64,000 bases of DNA from Hymenobacter mellowenesis (GCF_030581005.1 NZ_JAUQSX010000003.1:434001-498000), one strand, 5' to 3'; counted from the stretch's first letter, positions 1-8,781 are shown. Notes: generated by a model from the sequence alone, not told the origin. A program made the numbers and translations.

Positions 1-62
1 TGGGCCACGCCACCGAATTTGAGGTAGAACTGCTGCCGCTGGCGCTAGCCGTGGCCGTTTAG
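1..62 (+). CDS. 3' end of an unidentified gene (partial)
   Basis: The third frame is open from the window edge to a TAG at 60-62 and reads GHATEFEVELLPLALAVAV. It is too short to assign to a family. A stop followed by an AT-rich repeat fits the end of a real gene, but the call rests only on that. The rest lies outside the window. Confidence 0.35.
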   Translation, partial: GHATEFEVELLPLALAVAV

Positions 63-78
63 GTCGTTTAACAGGTGT

Positions 79-174
79 CATTTAACATTTAATAGATGTT
101 CGATGATGCTGAAGAATGCCTGAGCTTACAAGGAACGGCCGGATTGTTAAATGATAAATGTTAATTGTTAAATG
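79..174. repeat. AT-rich imperfect palindromic repeat
   Basis: CATTTAACATTT at 79-90 is mirrored by AAATGTTAATTGTTAAATG at 156-174, within an AT-rich stretch that contrasts with the GC-rich surroundings. The right arm runs into the start codon of the next gene. It resembles the other dispersed palindromes of the window in position, but the arms are short and imperfect. Confidence 0.4.
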
Positions 175-510
175 AAAAAGCCCAGCCGCACCGGAGTCGT
201 GTACTCGACTAACCCCGATTTTTCTTACCAAAACAACGAGCCCACGGAGGCCGCCACGCTGCCGCCCCAGCAGCAACAGTTGCGCGTGCAACTCGACAAG
301 AAGCAGCGCGGCGGCAAGCAGGTGACGCTCGTGACCGGCTTTGTGGGCGCCGACGCCGACTTGCAGGCCCTCGGCAAGCTGCTCAAAACGAAGTGTGGTG
401 TGGGCGGCAGCGCCAAAGATGGCGAAATAGTAGTGCAGGGCGACTTCCGCGACAAAGTGCTGGAAGTGCTGCTTAAGGAAGGCTACAAAGCCAAAAAAGC
501 CGGCGGCTAA
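172..510 (+). CDS. translation initiation factor SUI1/eIF1 family (YciH-like)
   Basis: A 112-residue protein. The first 45 residues are variable and glutamine-rich. Residues 46-110 form the SUI1 fold: [12 protein letters not shown], then [18 protein letters not shown] and a final [17 protein letters not shown]. The 'KxxCGxGGSxKDG' core is diagnostic of bacterial and eukaryotic SUI1 proteins, which bind the small ribosomal subunit and, in eukaryotes, control start-codon choice; the bacterial role is poorly defined. Length is normal for bacterial YciH-type proteins. The ATG overlaps the right arm of an AT-rich repeat, so the leader is probably short. It is followed in the same direction by the DUF1622 gene. 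Confidence 0.9.
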   Translation: MKKPSRTGVVYSTNPDFSYQNNEPTEAATLPPQQQQLRVQLDKKQRGGKQVTLVTGFVGADADLQALGKLLKTKCGVGGSAKDGEIVVQGDFRDKVLEVLLKEGYKAKKAGG

Positions 511-559
511 TTGTTCTTGTTAGCCGTACTGCCAATTCATTGCTCAACCGCATTTGCCC

Positions 560-991
560 ATGTTCCTCCTCCAGTTTCCCGCCCTGCCCGAAGCGGCCCG
601 CGACGTTACCTCCGCGCACGGGCAGGCTGAAAGCGGCGTCATCAGCGCGGTGCTGTGGCTGAAGCTGGGTGTCGAAACGGTGGGCGCTACCATCATTGCG
701 CTGGGCATTCTCAGCGCGGGCTGGCTGCTGGTGAAAGCGTTGGCCAAGCGTGAAACGGCCGATTTCACAGCCATTCGGCTGGCGCTGGCGCGGTACCTAG
801 CCTTGGCGCTGGAGTTTCAGCTGGGCGCAGATATCCTTTCCACGGCCATTGCCCCAAGCTGGGAGCAGATTGGCAAGCTCGGCGCCATTGCCGTGATTCG
901 GACAGCGCTGAACTACTTCCTCTCGCGCGAAATGCGCGAGGAACGGCACGAAGCCACGCCCGAAAACCACGTGGTAGAGCGGGCGGATTAG
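560..991 (+). CDS. DUF1622 family membrane protein
   Basis: A 143-residue protein with hydrophobic helices at about residues 30-60 (LGVETVGATIIALGILSAGW) and 75-130. The second half, with LARYLALALEFQLGADILSTAI and a final IRTALNYFLSREM, matches the DUF1622 pattern of a conserved leucine/arginine-rich segment followed by 'E..ADI'. The function of this family is unknown. An in-frame TTG lies six bases upstream at 554; the ATG at 560 is preferred. The stop is four bases before a long palindrome, and the next gene (kdsB) converges on it. Confidence 0.8.
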   Translation: MFLLQFPALPEAARDVTSAHGQAESGVISAVLWLKLGVETVGATIIALGILSAGWLLVKALAKRETADFTAIRLALARYLALALEFQLGADILSTAIAPSWEQIGKLGAIAVIRTALNYFLSREMREERHEATPENHVVERAD

Positions 992-994
992 GCT

Positions 995-1068
995 GTAGCG
1001 TGGACTCTGCGAGTCCGCGCCAATCCGAACATCCTACGCAATGCGCGGACTCGCAGAGTCCACGCTAC
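995..1068. repeat. palindromic repeat, 'GTAGCGTGGACTC' type, copy 1
   Basis: Perfect 26-base inverted arms (995-1020 and 1043-1068) flank a 22-base loop. Each arm contains a smaller palindrome, GGACTCTGCGAGTCC. The same arm occurs at 16517-16594 with a different loop, so it is a dispersed element and not just a local hairpin. It lies between two convergent genes, and the kdsB stop codon (1065-1067) is inside the right arm. It may act as a two-way terminator, although there is no T-tract. Confidence 0.9.
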
Positions 1069-1814
1069 CGCGCCAAGCGCACCCGGGCCCGCTCGGCATC
1101 CTCGGGCGTGTCGATGCCGAAGGCTTCGAGCTCGGTTTCGGCGCACTGAATGCGGAAACCGGCTTCGAGCCAGCGGAGCTGCTCCAGGCTTTCGGCCGCT
1201 TCAAGGGGCGAAACGGGCAGGCGGGTGAGCTGCTCCAATACCGTGGGCTTGTAGGCGTAAAGGCCCAGGTGGCGCAGGTAGCGGTGGTGCGCCAGCCACT
1301 GCTCGGGCTCGCGGCCGCGCTGGTAGGGCAGGGGGTGGCGGCTGAAATACATGGCGTGGCCCAACTGGTTCAGCACCACTTTGGGCAGGTGCGGGCTGAA
1401 CAGTTCCTCGTCGGTGAGCACGGGTTTTACCAGCGTGGCGATGTCGGGCGCAGTGGCGGCATCGGCAAATAAATCGGCGAGGGCATTGATTTGGCCGGGG
1501 TGAATGAAGGGCTCGTCGCCCTGGATGTTGACGATGCAATGCACGTCGGCGGGGCTGCCGAGCTGCTGGAAGGCTTCCCAGAGGCGGTCGGTACCGCTGG
1601 GGTGGTCGGGGCGGGTGAGCACGGCCTCGCCGCCGAAATCCTGCACGTGCTGCTGGATGCGGGCATCGTCGGTGGCCACCACCACGCGGGCCAAGTTGGC
1701 CTGCCGGGCCTGCTCCACCACGCGCTGAATCATGCTGCGGCCGCCGAGGTCGACGAGCGGCTTGCCGGGCAGGCGAGTGGAGGCAAAACGGGCGGGAATC
1801 AGGCCAAGAACCAT
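1065..1814 (-). CDS. kdsB: 3-deoxy-manno-octulosonate cytidylyltransferase (CMP-Kdo synthetase)
   Basis: KdsB activates Kdo with CTP to give CMP-Kdo for lipopolysaccharide inner-core synthesis in the cytoplasm. The protein begins VLGLIPARFASTRLPGKPL, the nucleotide-binding signature of the family. It continues with VVVATDD, the HPSGTDR segment and NIQGDEPFI, where the aspartate and glutamate help bind metal and substrate, and ends with IDTPEDAERAR. Starting at the ATG before VLGLIPARF gives 249 residues, the usual length; a 12-residue upstream extension is open but not needed. It converges on the DUF1622 gene, and its stop codon lies inside a palindromic repeat. Confidence 0.95.
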   Translation of the reverse strand: MVLGLIPARFASTRLPGKPLVDLGGRSMIQRVVEQARQANLARVVVATDDARIQQHVQDFGGEAVLTRPDHPSGTDRLWEAFQQLGSPADVHCIVNIQGDEPFIHPGQINALADLFADAATAPDIATLVKPVLTDEELFSPHLPKVVLNQLGHAMYFSRHPLPYQRGREPEQWLAHHRYLRHLGLYAYKPTVLEQLTRLPVSPLEAAESLEQLRWLEAGFRIQCAETELEAFGIDTPEDAERARVRLAR

Positions 1815-1994
1815 GCGAAGCGCAAGAAGAAAATACGGAGAAAGCATCAAAATTAGGTGGCAAACAATGGCTTTGGGGCGAAATGCTTCGGGAGCGCGGC
1901 CAATTACCCGCCGGTTTTTGCGTTATTTTGCCTTAGCTGCCCGCCCCACTGATTTTTGGGGGCGGAGTGGAGCTGATTTTGCAAGGTTGATTTT

Positions 1995-2939
1995 ATGACT
2001 GTAATCCTTTCGCTGTTCACGATACTGGCCCTTGGCGGCCCGGGCAAGGGCTCGGCCGCTAAAGGCACGCCCACCGATTCTATTGGCGTGGAGATGCGCG
2101 GCGGCCAGCGCTTTGTGAAGCACCGCGTGGGCGCCGGGGAAACCCTCACCGCCCTCACGCGCCGCTACGGCGTCACGCTGGCCCAGCTCACCGCCGCCAA
2201 TCCGCAGATTAAAAACGGCCTAGGTATCGGCCAAATCGTGTACGTGCCGCGTCCGGCCGCCGGCAAAGCCGCGCCCGCCGCAGCTAAAGCGACGGCCGCT
2301 ACCGGCGCCATGCCCACCCGGCACACGGTGGCCAAAGGCGAAACCCTCTTCGGCATTGCCCGCAAGTACCAGCTCACGCCCGACGAACTCATTCGCCTCA
2401 ACAAGCTGCCCGCGGGCGGCACAGTGCGTGTGGGGCAGCAGCTGGTGCTGTCCGGCGGCGGGACGGCCGAGCCGGCCACCGCGCCGGTACGCCCGGCCGA
2501 GGTAGAAGCCGTGCCCACCACCACCGTGGCTAAGACGCCCCCGCCGGCCCCCGACAAGCCCGCCCAGATTGCCACGGTGACGCCCGCGGCCCCCGCCGAA
2601 AAAGAAGATAAAAAGGAAGAGCGGGAGGAAAAAGCCGAACGCACGCCCACCCGCGCCGGCGAGTTGCTCTCGCGTGTGGTGGAAAGCGGCCTGGGCGCAC
2701 CCATCGAGAATAATGTGACCGACAAGTACCTCGCTCTGCACAAAACGGCCCCGGTGGGCACCATCATGCAGGTGAAAAACAGCGGCAACGGCCTCTCGGT
2801 GTACGTGCGCGTCATCGGCAAGCTGCCCGATACGGGCGAGAACAACAACATTCTGGTGCGCCTCTCCCCCCGCGCCGTGCAGAAGCTGGGCACCGCCGAC
2901 GCGCGGTTTCGGGTCGAGACGAACTACATTCCGCAGTAG
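1995..2939 (+). CDS. secreted LysM protein with C-terminal double-psi beta-barrel
   Basis: A 314-residue exported protein. It has a short hydrophobic N-terminus, a first LysM domain at about residues 43-87 (HRVGAGETLTALTRRYGVT) and a second at about 110-152 (HTVAKGETLFGIARKYQLT). An alanine/proline linker and a highly charged run near residue 205 follow. From about 222 there is a domain resembling the RlpA double-psi beta-barrel (VGTIMQVKNSGNGLSVYVRV, then LVRLSPRAVQKLG). LysM binds peptidoglycan; RlpA-type barrels can cleave glycan strands, but I cannot identify the catalytic residues, so this may be only a cell-wall-binding protein. The tandem gene downstream is separated by a palindrome. 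Confidence 0.8.
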   Translation: MTVILSLFTILALGGPGKGSAAKGTPTDSIGVEMRGGQRFVKHRVGAGETLTALTRRYGVTLAQLTAANPQIKNGLGIGQIVYVPRPAAGKAAPAAAKATAATGAMPTRHTVAKGETLFGIARKYQLTPDELIRLNKLPAGGTVRVGQQLVLSGGGTAEPATAPVRPAEVEAVPTTTVAKTPPPAPDKPAQIATVTPAAPAEKEDKKEEREEKAERTPTRAGELLSRVVESGLGAPIENNVTDKYLALHKTAPVGTIMQVKNSGNGLSVYVRVIGKLPDTGENNNILVRLSPRAVQKLGTADARFRVETNYIPQ

Positions 2940-2964
2940 GGCAGTAAACTCTAGGTTGAAAAGT

Positions 2965-3060
2965 AGAACGTCATGCTGAGCTTGCCGAGACATCTCGCGT
3001 GCCAGAGTAATTATTTACTTCGGCACGCGAGATGTCTCGGCAAGCTCGACATGACGTTCT
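2965..3060. repeat. palindromic repeat, 'CGTCATG-GCC-GAGACATCTC' family
   Basis: Arms of 39 bases (2965-3003 and 3022-3060) with two mismatches flank an 18-base loop containing AGTAATTATTTACT. The arms share the CCGAGACATCTCGCGTG core with copies at 28691 and, with one change, 60617. It starts 26 bases after the LysM gene stop and ends 42 bases before the next start codon. Confidence 0.9.
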
Positions 3061-3101
3061 CTTTGTTGTTGCTTCTACCTTCCTAAACCATTTCCCCTTC
3101 C

Positions 3102-3854
3102 TTGAACATCGCCCAGCTCCGCCGCCAGCTCGACGCCCAGTACGAGCGCTACAACCGGCCCGAATTTATTAAAAACGACCCCATTCAAATCCCGCACCGC
3201 TTCACCCAAAGGCAGGACATTGAGATTTCGGCCCTGTTTGCGGCGCTGCTGGCCTGGGGGCAGCGGCCCACCATCATCAACAAGTGCAACGAGCTGCTGC
3301 GCCGGATGGACGACGCGCCTTATCAGTTTGTGACGCAGCACCAGGACGAGGACCTCAAGCGCCTGCTGGGCTTCTGCCACCGCACGTTTTGCGATACCGA
3401 TTTGCTGTATTTCGTGCATTTTCTGCGCGACTGGTACCGGCAGCACGACTCGCTGGAAACCGCGTTTTTGGTGGGGCACTCGCAGCGGGAGCGGCTCATT
3501 AATTTCCACCAGCGCTTTTTCAGCCTGCCCGATGCGCCCCAGCGCACCCGCAAGCACGTGGCCACGCCGGCCCGCAAATCGGCCTGCAAGCGCGTGAACA
3601 TGTACCTGCGCTGGCTGGTGCGCCGCGACGGCCACGGCGTAGACTTCGGCCTCTGGACGCGCCTCTCGCCGGCCGACCTCATCATGCCCATCGACGTGCA
3701 CGTGGAGCGGCAGGCCCGCCCGCTGGGCCTACTCACCCGCAAGCTCGTGGATTGGGAAGCCGCCGAAGAACTGACCGCCAACCTGCGCCTGCTGGACCCC
3801 ACCGACCCGGTGAAGTATGACTTCGCGCTGTTTGGGGCGGGCGTGGATAAGTAA
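3102..3854 (+). CDS. TIGR02757 family protein (DUF2400)
   Basis: A 250-residue protein matching a family found mostly in Bacteroidota. Recognisable segments are YERYNRPEFIKNDPIQIPHR near the N-terminus, FAALLAWGQRPTIINKCNEL at about residues 47-66, then KRVNMYLRWLVRRDGHGVDF and DLIMPIDVHVERQARPLGLL. The helical composition and the 'DVHV' segment recall HhH-GPD DNA glycosylase folds, but the function is not established. The only plausible start is TTG at 3102: an in-frame TAA lies at 3084-3086, and the family N-terminus begins exactly here. The leader is just downstream of a palindromic repeat. Confidence 0.85.
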   Translation: MNIAQLRRQLDAQYERYNRPEFIKNDPIQIPHRFTQRQDIEISALFAALLAWGQRPTIINKCNELLRRMDDAPYQFVTQHQDEDLKRLLGFCHRTFCDTDLLYFVHFLRDWYRQHDSLETAFLVGHSQRERLINFHQRFFSLPDAPQRTRKHVATPARKSACKRVNMYLRWLVRRDGHGVDFGLWTRLSPADLIMPIDVHVERQARPLGLLTRKLVDWEAAEELTANLRLLDPTDPVKYDFALFGAGVDK

Positions 3855-3932
3855 GTAATTGCGCGCGAAAGGGCTGTAATAAATGCTGGGATAAACCGAC
3901 GTAAAGCATGTTCTATTTCCATTCAGCAGCCC

Positions 3933-4448
3933 ATGAAAACGCAATTCGAGGTACGAACCATCGATTTCTTAGGTGCTGCGCTGACCCTCGCTGTGGTGGC
4001 ACTTATCATCAAAGCAGTGGCTTTGGATGGAGCCTATCAGTTGGCCGATTATAACTTAACGCTTGCCGTGGGTTGGGGCGTAGCAGTTGTTGTCGGAATG
4101 ATGTGGGCGTTGCTCAATTATGCGGGTACCGTTAGCAGTGTTCCGATGTTGATAACGGTTAATTCAGACGGTTTTACAGTTTTAAACCTTCGTACTAACT
4201 GGCAACGGAAAATCCATTTCAAGCAAATTGTCTCTTATCGTTTTATTGAAGGTGGATTTAAAGTTGAATTGAGAATCGTTCTGGAAGGGAGAGCAGACCA
4301 TATATTCTTTCTGAGTAGCTATAGCTACTATCGGGATGCGAAGGAATTTAGAAGTATGGTGCAGGCATTTGAAGAAGCCATAAGCAGGTATAATCAGCAC
4401 AATGATGAGTTGCATGTCATTCGAAGAGACGCGCCATTTAGTTTATGA
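3933..4448 (+). CDS. hypothetical two-helix membrane protein (PH-like cytoplasmic domain)
   Basis: A 171-residue protein with two membrane helices at about residues 13-33 and 41-62 (LAVGWGVAVVVGMMWALLNYA). A soluble part rich in beta-strands follows (ITVNSDGFTVLNLR, then IHFKQIVSYRF), resembling bacterial PH-domain membrane proteins; this is inferred from layout only. It is followed by two genes of the same layout. Its codon use is clearly more AT-rich than its neighbours, with many A/T third positions, which suggests recent acquisition or relaxed selection. Function unknown. Confidence 0.6.
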   Translation: MKTQFEVRTIDFLGAALTLAVVALIIKAVALDGAYQLADYNLTLAVGWGVAVVVGMMWALLNYAGTVSSVPMLITVNSDGFTVLNLRTNWQRKIHFKQIVSYRFIEGGFKVELRIVLEGRADHIFFLSSYSYYRDAKEFRSMVQAFEEAISRYNQHNDELHVIRRDAPFSL

Positions 4449-4645
4449 GAGGGAAATAGATGTGGACGGTCGTCTAGCTACGCTGCTAATTGGGTGCACA
4501 ACTCCTGATTCAAAAGCTGTTCAGGTCGTCATGATGCTACTTAACCCCCTTGGCGCCCCTGCCACCAACACTGGAGTAGCTTCGGCTGTCCCGGTGCTGG
4601 TGGAAAATAAATAGGTTTGCAACCCAAGAAATCCAGCAATTGAGA

Positions 4646-5331
4646 ATGAAACAAGAGTTCGAACTCACCCAAACCAATACCCTTCGGCTGCTGCTCGTAT
4701 TCTTCGGTGGGCTGGCGGCCGTGCTGTTGGTGGCCATTGGCGGCGGCAAGCTGTTGGGAGTTGACACGAACGGACGTTGGGAAAGGTCTGGTACATCGGC
4801 GTCGTGGGAGCGGGACTGGTGGGGCTGTACCGGGCCTGCAAAGCCGCTGGCGCCATCCCCACGCGCGTCACTGTCGGCCCCGACCGGGTGGTGGTGCTGA
4901 AAATCCGGGCCAGCGAGGAGGTGCAGGTGCCCTACGCCCAGGTGGCCGCCTACCGGGCCCAGAGTTTCAACGGCAGCGAAGAGCTGCGCCTGACGCTGAA
5001 GGACGGCAGCCGCTACAAGGTGTCCGTGAACTCGCAGCTGTACGGCGAGCAGCCTTTTGGCGCCATGGTGGCGGCTTTCGAAGCGGCGCTGGGCGCTCAT
5101 CCGCAGCCGGCTGGGGCGGCGCACCCGGTGGTGCGGGAGCCCACTTTTTTCGAAAAGCCAATTTCAACCGTCGTGCTGGTGGCGTTCACGGCGTTGCTGG
5201 TGTGGGCGGCCTGGATGATACTGACGAATGACCGACAGGTGCGAGGCGGAAGCCTGATTGGCGCGCTGGGCGGCTACGCGGCCTATGTGGCCTCTTGGCT
5301 GGCGGCCCGGGAGCGCCGCAAGGGAAATTGA
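4646..5331 (+). pseudogene. frameshifted membrane protein gene of the same layout as its neighbours
   Basis: An ATG at 4646 opens a frame encoding MKQEFELTQTNTLRLLL and a first membrane helix (about 4675-4755). That frame then turns into an unlikely sequence rich in R, S and W that stops at 4900. From about 4777 the frame one base back encodes KVWYIGVVGAGLVGLYRACK (a second helix), a PH-like segment (VGPDRVVVLKIRASEEVQV) and a C-terminal helix, ending at 5331. The two parts together reproduce the layout of the genes at 3933 and 5483. One inserted base or two deleted bases near 4765-4785 would explain it; a sequencing error is equally possible. Alternatively the second part is expressed alone from TTG 4777. 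Confidence 0.6.
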
Positions 5332-5482
5332 TGGGACCTGGCCGCCGCAAGCTGAGACCTGACGGCGCTAGCGAGGCGGTAGTGGTAGCCGTGGCGTTAG
5401 CAGGGGGAGCAGCAGCTTCAATTTGCATTTTGCCTGACAACCAAATAATTTGGCAGCCCTCTAAACCCCAATGGTTTGTCAT

Positions 5483-6229
5483 ATGAGCGCGCCCGATTCC
5501 GCAGCTGCCAACCCAACTTCCAACCATCCCGCCACGCTGCGCAGCCACCTCGTGCTGGTGCGCATGGGACTGATGATAATCGGTATTCTGCTGCCGGCGT
5601 TCGGTCTGCCGGTGCTCATCGGGGCCTGCTTATTTTTAAGCGATGGCAATATGGCCTGGGGCGGCGGCCTGCTGCTCACCAGTCTCTTGATGATGGCCGC
5701 CGCCTGGCCGCTGATGCGCCGCAGCATGCTGCCCGTGCTGGCCACGCTCACGCCCAAAACCCTGCGGCTAGAGCCGCGCGACCGCAGCATCGCCTACGGT
5801 CTGCAGCCCACTGATTACCCGCTGAGCGACATCGCGGGCTATGGCGAGCTGGCCTCGCAGGGCGGCGACCATATCAAGATTTACCCCAATCAGGGCCCGA
5901 TGCTGCAACTGGCCGACCGGCCCAAAAAAGCCATTCCGGCCGCCGAGACCCACCTGCCCGGCCTCGTCGATGCCCTCACCCTGGGCCGCACTTTGCAAGG
6001 GCAGGTGGTGGAAACCGGCGCGCCCGGCGAAAGCCTGCACCGCCCCAATTTCTACCAGAGCGGGCTGGGCCGCGCCCTGGCCGGGCTGTGCTACGCGCTG
6101 ATGGCGCTGGGCGTGGTACTGCTTTTTGTGCCGGGCGTGGACTGGACGGTGGGGCTGCGCCTGTTCACGTTCACGGGGCTGTACATCGGCCTGTACCAGC
6201 GCAACCAGCGTGCCGGGGCCGGGGCCTAA
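5483..6229 (+). CDS. hypothetical membrane protein
   Basis: A 248-residue protein with two N-terminal helices (about residues 26-50 and 55-80), a soluble middle part (LTPKTLRLEPRDRSIAYGL, then HIKIYPNQGPMLQLADRPKK) and two C-terminal helices (ALAGLCYALMALGVVLLFVP and the next 20 residues). The layout suggests a PH-like domain between membrane helices, like the two genes before it. An alternative ATG lies at 5471; the ATG at 5483 was chosen because MSAPDSAAANP looks like a natural start. I do not recognise the family. Confidence 0.6.
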   Translation: MSAPDSAAANPTSNHPATLRSHLVLVRMGLMIIGILLPAFGLPVLIGACLFLSDGNMAWGGGLLLTSLLMMAAAWPLMRRSMLPVLATLTPKTLRLEPRDRSIAYGLQPTDYPLSDIAGYGELASQGGDHIKIYPNQGPMLQLADRPKKAIPAAETHLPGLVDALTLGRTLQGQVVETGAPGESLHRPNFYQSGLGRALAGLCYALMALGVVLLFVPGVDWTVGLRLFTFTGLYIGLYQRNQRAGAGA

Positions 6230-6291
6230 GCAGTACCCGTCGGGCGCTGGTTTGCTAACATCCCGGAAATCTTCCCGGGCACTTCGTTGTT

Positions 6292-6299
6292 TACCTTCG
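6292..6299 (+). promoter_or_regulatory. candidate -7 box (TACCTTCG) of mutS2
   Basis: TACCTTCG matches the Bacteroidota -7 consensus TAnnTTTG at all but one position and lies 37 bases before the TTG start of mutS2. No convincing -33 TTTG element was confirmed. The assignment rests on sequence likeness and position. Confidence 0.45.
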
Positions 6300-6336
6300 T
6301 GGAGCTAATTCCGCCCCGAACCGAACGACTCACTAC

Positions 6337-8781
6337 TTGCTTTTACCTCAACACTTCGAACAAAAAATCGGCTTCAGCACCCTGCGCGAGCAGCTGGAAG
6401 CCAACTGCCTCTCGGCCCTAGGCCGGCAGTACGTGGCCCGCATGGAGTTCCAGCCCAAGCACGAGCCCCTGCTGAAAATCCTCCAGCAAACCGACGAATT
6501 TACTTATCTGCTGCGCTCCGGGGCCGATTTTCCGGCCTCGCACTACCACGATGCCAAGGTGCACCTCAAGCGCGCGGCCCTGCCGGGCGCCTATCTTGAT
6601 GTGGCCGCGTTTTTTGAGGTGAAGATGAGCTTGCGCACCATCCGGCAGGCGCTCACCTTCTTCACCCAGGCCGATGAAGACCAGTACCCCACGCTGCGCC
6701 TGCTGGGCATTGGCGTACAGGTCGACCGCAATTTGCTGGCCAACCTCGACAAAGTGGTGGACGACGACGGCGGCGTGCGCGACGACGCCAGCCCGCTGCT
6801 GCGCCAGATTCGGCAGGAACTCATTGCCCGCCAAGGCCAGCTGCGCCGCCAGATTGCCGGCATCTTGCGCCAGGCCAAAAACGAGGGCTGGATTCCGTCC
6901 GACGCCGAGCCGACGATACGTGGCGGGCGGCTGGTGCTGCCCGTCATCGCCGAGTTTAAGCGCAAGGTGAAGGGCCTGATTCACGACGAATCGGCCTCGG
7001 GCCAGACCGTGTACATTGAGCCGGCTGAAGTCTTTGAGCTCAACAACGATATCAAAGACCTCGACAACGCCTACCACCGCGAGCTGATTCGCATCCTCAC
7101 GGCCCTGACGGACCAGCTCCGGCCCCACATCCCGGACCTGCGCAAGGCCTATGCGTACCTGGGGCTGATTGACTTTATCCGGGCCAAGGCGCGGCTGGCC
7201 GTGACCCTGGATTGCCAGCTGCCGGTGCTGCACAACAAGCCGCTGCTGAATTGGCACGGCGTGCGCCACCCGTTACTCCAATTGGCCTTCGCCCAGCATA
7301 AAAAGGACTCCGGCGACGCCCGCCAGGTGGTGCCACTTGATTTGGAGCTGAACCACGAGCAGCGCATTCTGGTGATATCGGGCCCGAACGCGGGCGGCAA
7401 ATCGGTGAGTTTGAAAACGGTGGGCCTCGTGCAGTTCATGCTGCAAATGGGCCTGCTGATTCCGTGCGCCGACAACTCCGAAGCCGGCGTGTTCGAGGAC
7501 ATTTTCCTCGACATCGGCGACGAGCAGAGCCTGGAAAACGACCTGTCGACGTATTCGTCGCACTTGCTGGCCATGAAGCAATTCCTGCTGCTGGCCGGCA
7601 AGAAAAGCCTGGTGCTGATTGACGAATTCGGCACCGGCACCGAGCCCAGCCTGGGCGGCGCCATCGCCGAGGCCGTGCTCGACCAGCTGAACCGGGCCCG
7701 CGTGTACGGCGTCATCACCACGCACTACACCAACCTGAAAAACTTCGCCGAGCGCACCCCGCACCTCGTCAACGGCGCCATGCGCTACGACCCCGAGAAG
7801 CTGCAACCGCTCTACCGGCTGGAAGTGGGTAAGCCGGGCTCGTCGTTCGCCATCGAAATCGCCCGCAAAATCGGCCTGCCGAAGGAGGTAGTGGAGCGCG
7901 CCACCCAGCTGGTGGGCAAGGACAAAATCCGCTACGACCGCCTGCTTGAGGGCCTCGAAAAAGAGAAAACCGAGCTCGAACAGCGCACCGCCGAGGCCGC
8001 CAAAGCCGAGCGCCGCCTCAAGAGTGCCGCCAAGGAATACCAGGACCTCAAGCAGCACCTCGAAGACACCAAAATCGAAACCCTGCGCACTGCCAAGCAG
8101 CAGGCCAAGGCCCTGTTGGTGAACACCAACCAGCAAATCGAAGCCACCATTGGCGAAATCCGGCGCGGCAACGCCGAGAAGGAAACCAACAAAGCCGCCC
8201 GCGAGAAGCTCGACAACTTCGTGAAGAAGGAGCTACAGATTGAGCCGCCCAAGCCCAAGGCTACTCGCGAGCGCGCCGTGGCCGGGGCCGTGCAGGCCGG
8301 CGACAAAGTGGCCCTCTTCGGCCAAGATGGCTACGGCGAAGTGGTGAGCGTGAAGGGCCAGACGGCCGAAGTGATGTTCGGCGGCCTGAAGACGCTGACC
8401 AAGCTCAACCAGCTCGAAAAGCTGGGCCGGGCCGAAATCCGGGAGCGGGAGCAGGCCGCCAAGGCCAAAGCCGGCCGCCTGGGCGGTGGCGGCGCGGGCG
8501 GCGGCAACAGCGTGAACATCACCGACCGCATGGCTGGCTTCAGCCCCACGCTGGACCTGCGCGGCGAGCGCGCCGAGGACGCCCTCACCAAAACCATGAG
8601 TTTCGTAGACGACGCCGTGATGCTGGGCATGCCCGAAATCAAGTTCGTGCACGGCCGCGGCAACGGCGTGCTCCGCCAGGTGGTGCGCGACTACCTGCGC
8701 TCGCAGCGCGCCGTGGCCAGCGTGGCCGACGAGCACCCCGATAGGGGCGGGGACGGCGTGACCATTGCGGTGCTGAAGTAA
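6337..8781 (+). CDS. mutS2: endonuclease MutS2
   Basis: An 814-residue MutS2. The N-terminal part begins HFEQKIGFSTLREQLEANCL, followed by the MutS core and clamp region. The ABC-type ATPase has Walker A GPNAGGKSVSL at about residues 349-359 and Walker B LVLIDEFGTGTEPS at about 424-437. A long charged coiled coil spans about 520-640. A C-terminal Smr nuclease domain carries LDLRGER (about 739-745) and HGRGNG (about 772-777). MutS2 proteins act on branched DNA to restrain recombination, and in Bacillus on collided ribosomes. The start codon is TTG at 6337, where the family N-terminus begins. The next gene starts on the base after the stop. Confidence 0.95.
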   Translation: MLLPQHFEQKIGFSTLREQLEANCLSALGRQYVARMEFQPKHEPLLKILQQTDEFTYLLRSGADFPASHYHDAKVHLKRAALPGAYLDVAAFFEVKMSLRTIRQALTFFTQADEDQYPTLRLLGIGVQVDRNLLANLDKVVDDDGGVRDDASPLLRQIRQELIARQGQLRRQIAGILRQAKNEGWIPSDAEPTIRGGRLVLPVIAEFKRKVKGLIHDESASGQTVYIEPAEVFELNNDIKDLDNAYHRELIRILTALTDQLRPHIPDLRKAYAYLGLIDFIRAKARLAVTLDCQLPVLHNKPLLNWHGVRHPLLQLAFAQHKKDSGDARQVVPLDLELNHEQRILVISGPNAGGKSVSLKTVGLVQFMLQMGLLIPCADNSEAGVFEDIFLDIGDEQSLENDLSTYSSHLLAMKQFLLLAGKKSLVLIDEFGTGTEPSLGGAIAEAVLDQLNRARVYGVITTHYTNLKNFAERTPHLVNGAMRYDPEKLQPLYRLEVGKPGSSFAIEIARKIGLPKEVVERATQLVGKDKIRYDRLLEGLEKEKTELEQRTAEAAKAERRLKSAAKEYQDLKQHLEDTKIETLRTAKQQAKALLVNTNQQIEATIGEIRRGNAEKETNKAAREKLDNFVKKELQIEPPKPKATRERAVAGAVQAGDKVALFGQDGYGEVVSVKGQTAEVMFGGLKTLTKLNQLEKLGRAEIREREQAAKAKAGRLGGGGAGGGNSVNITDRMAGFSPTLDLRGERAEDALTKTMSFVDDAVMLGMPEIKFVHGRGNGVLRQVVRDYLRSQRAVASVADEHPDRGGDGVTIAVLK

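Noticed and set aside
4402..4614. A 70-codon frame overlapping the end of the first membrane protein gene
   Set aside because: It overlaps a better gene by 47 bases, has no recognisable domain and no promoter or start context.
4779..4785. GGGAAAG heptamer as a programmed -1 frameshift site joining the two parts of the broken gene
   Set aside because: The heptamer is out of register with the incoming frame, whose codons there are TGG GAA AGG, so it does not fit the X XXY YYZ rule, and no stem follows at the usual distance.
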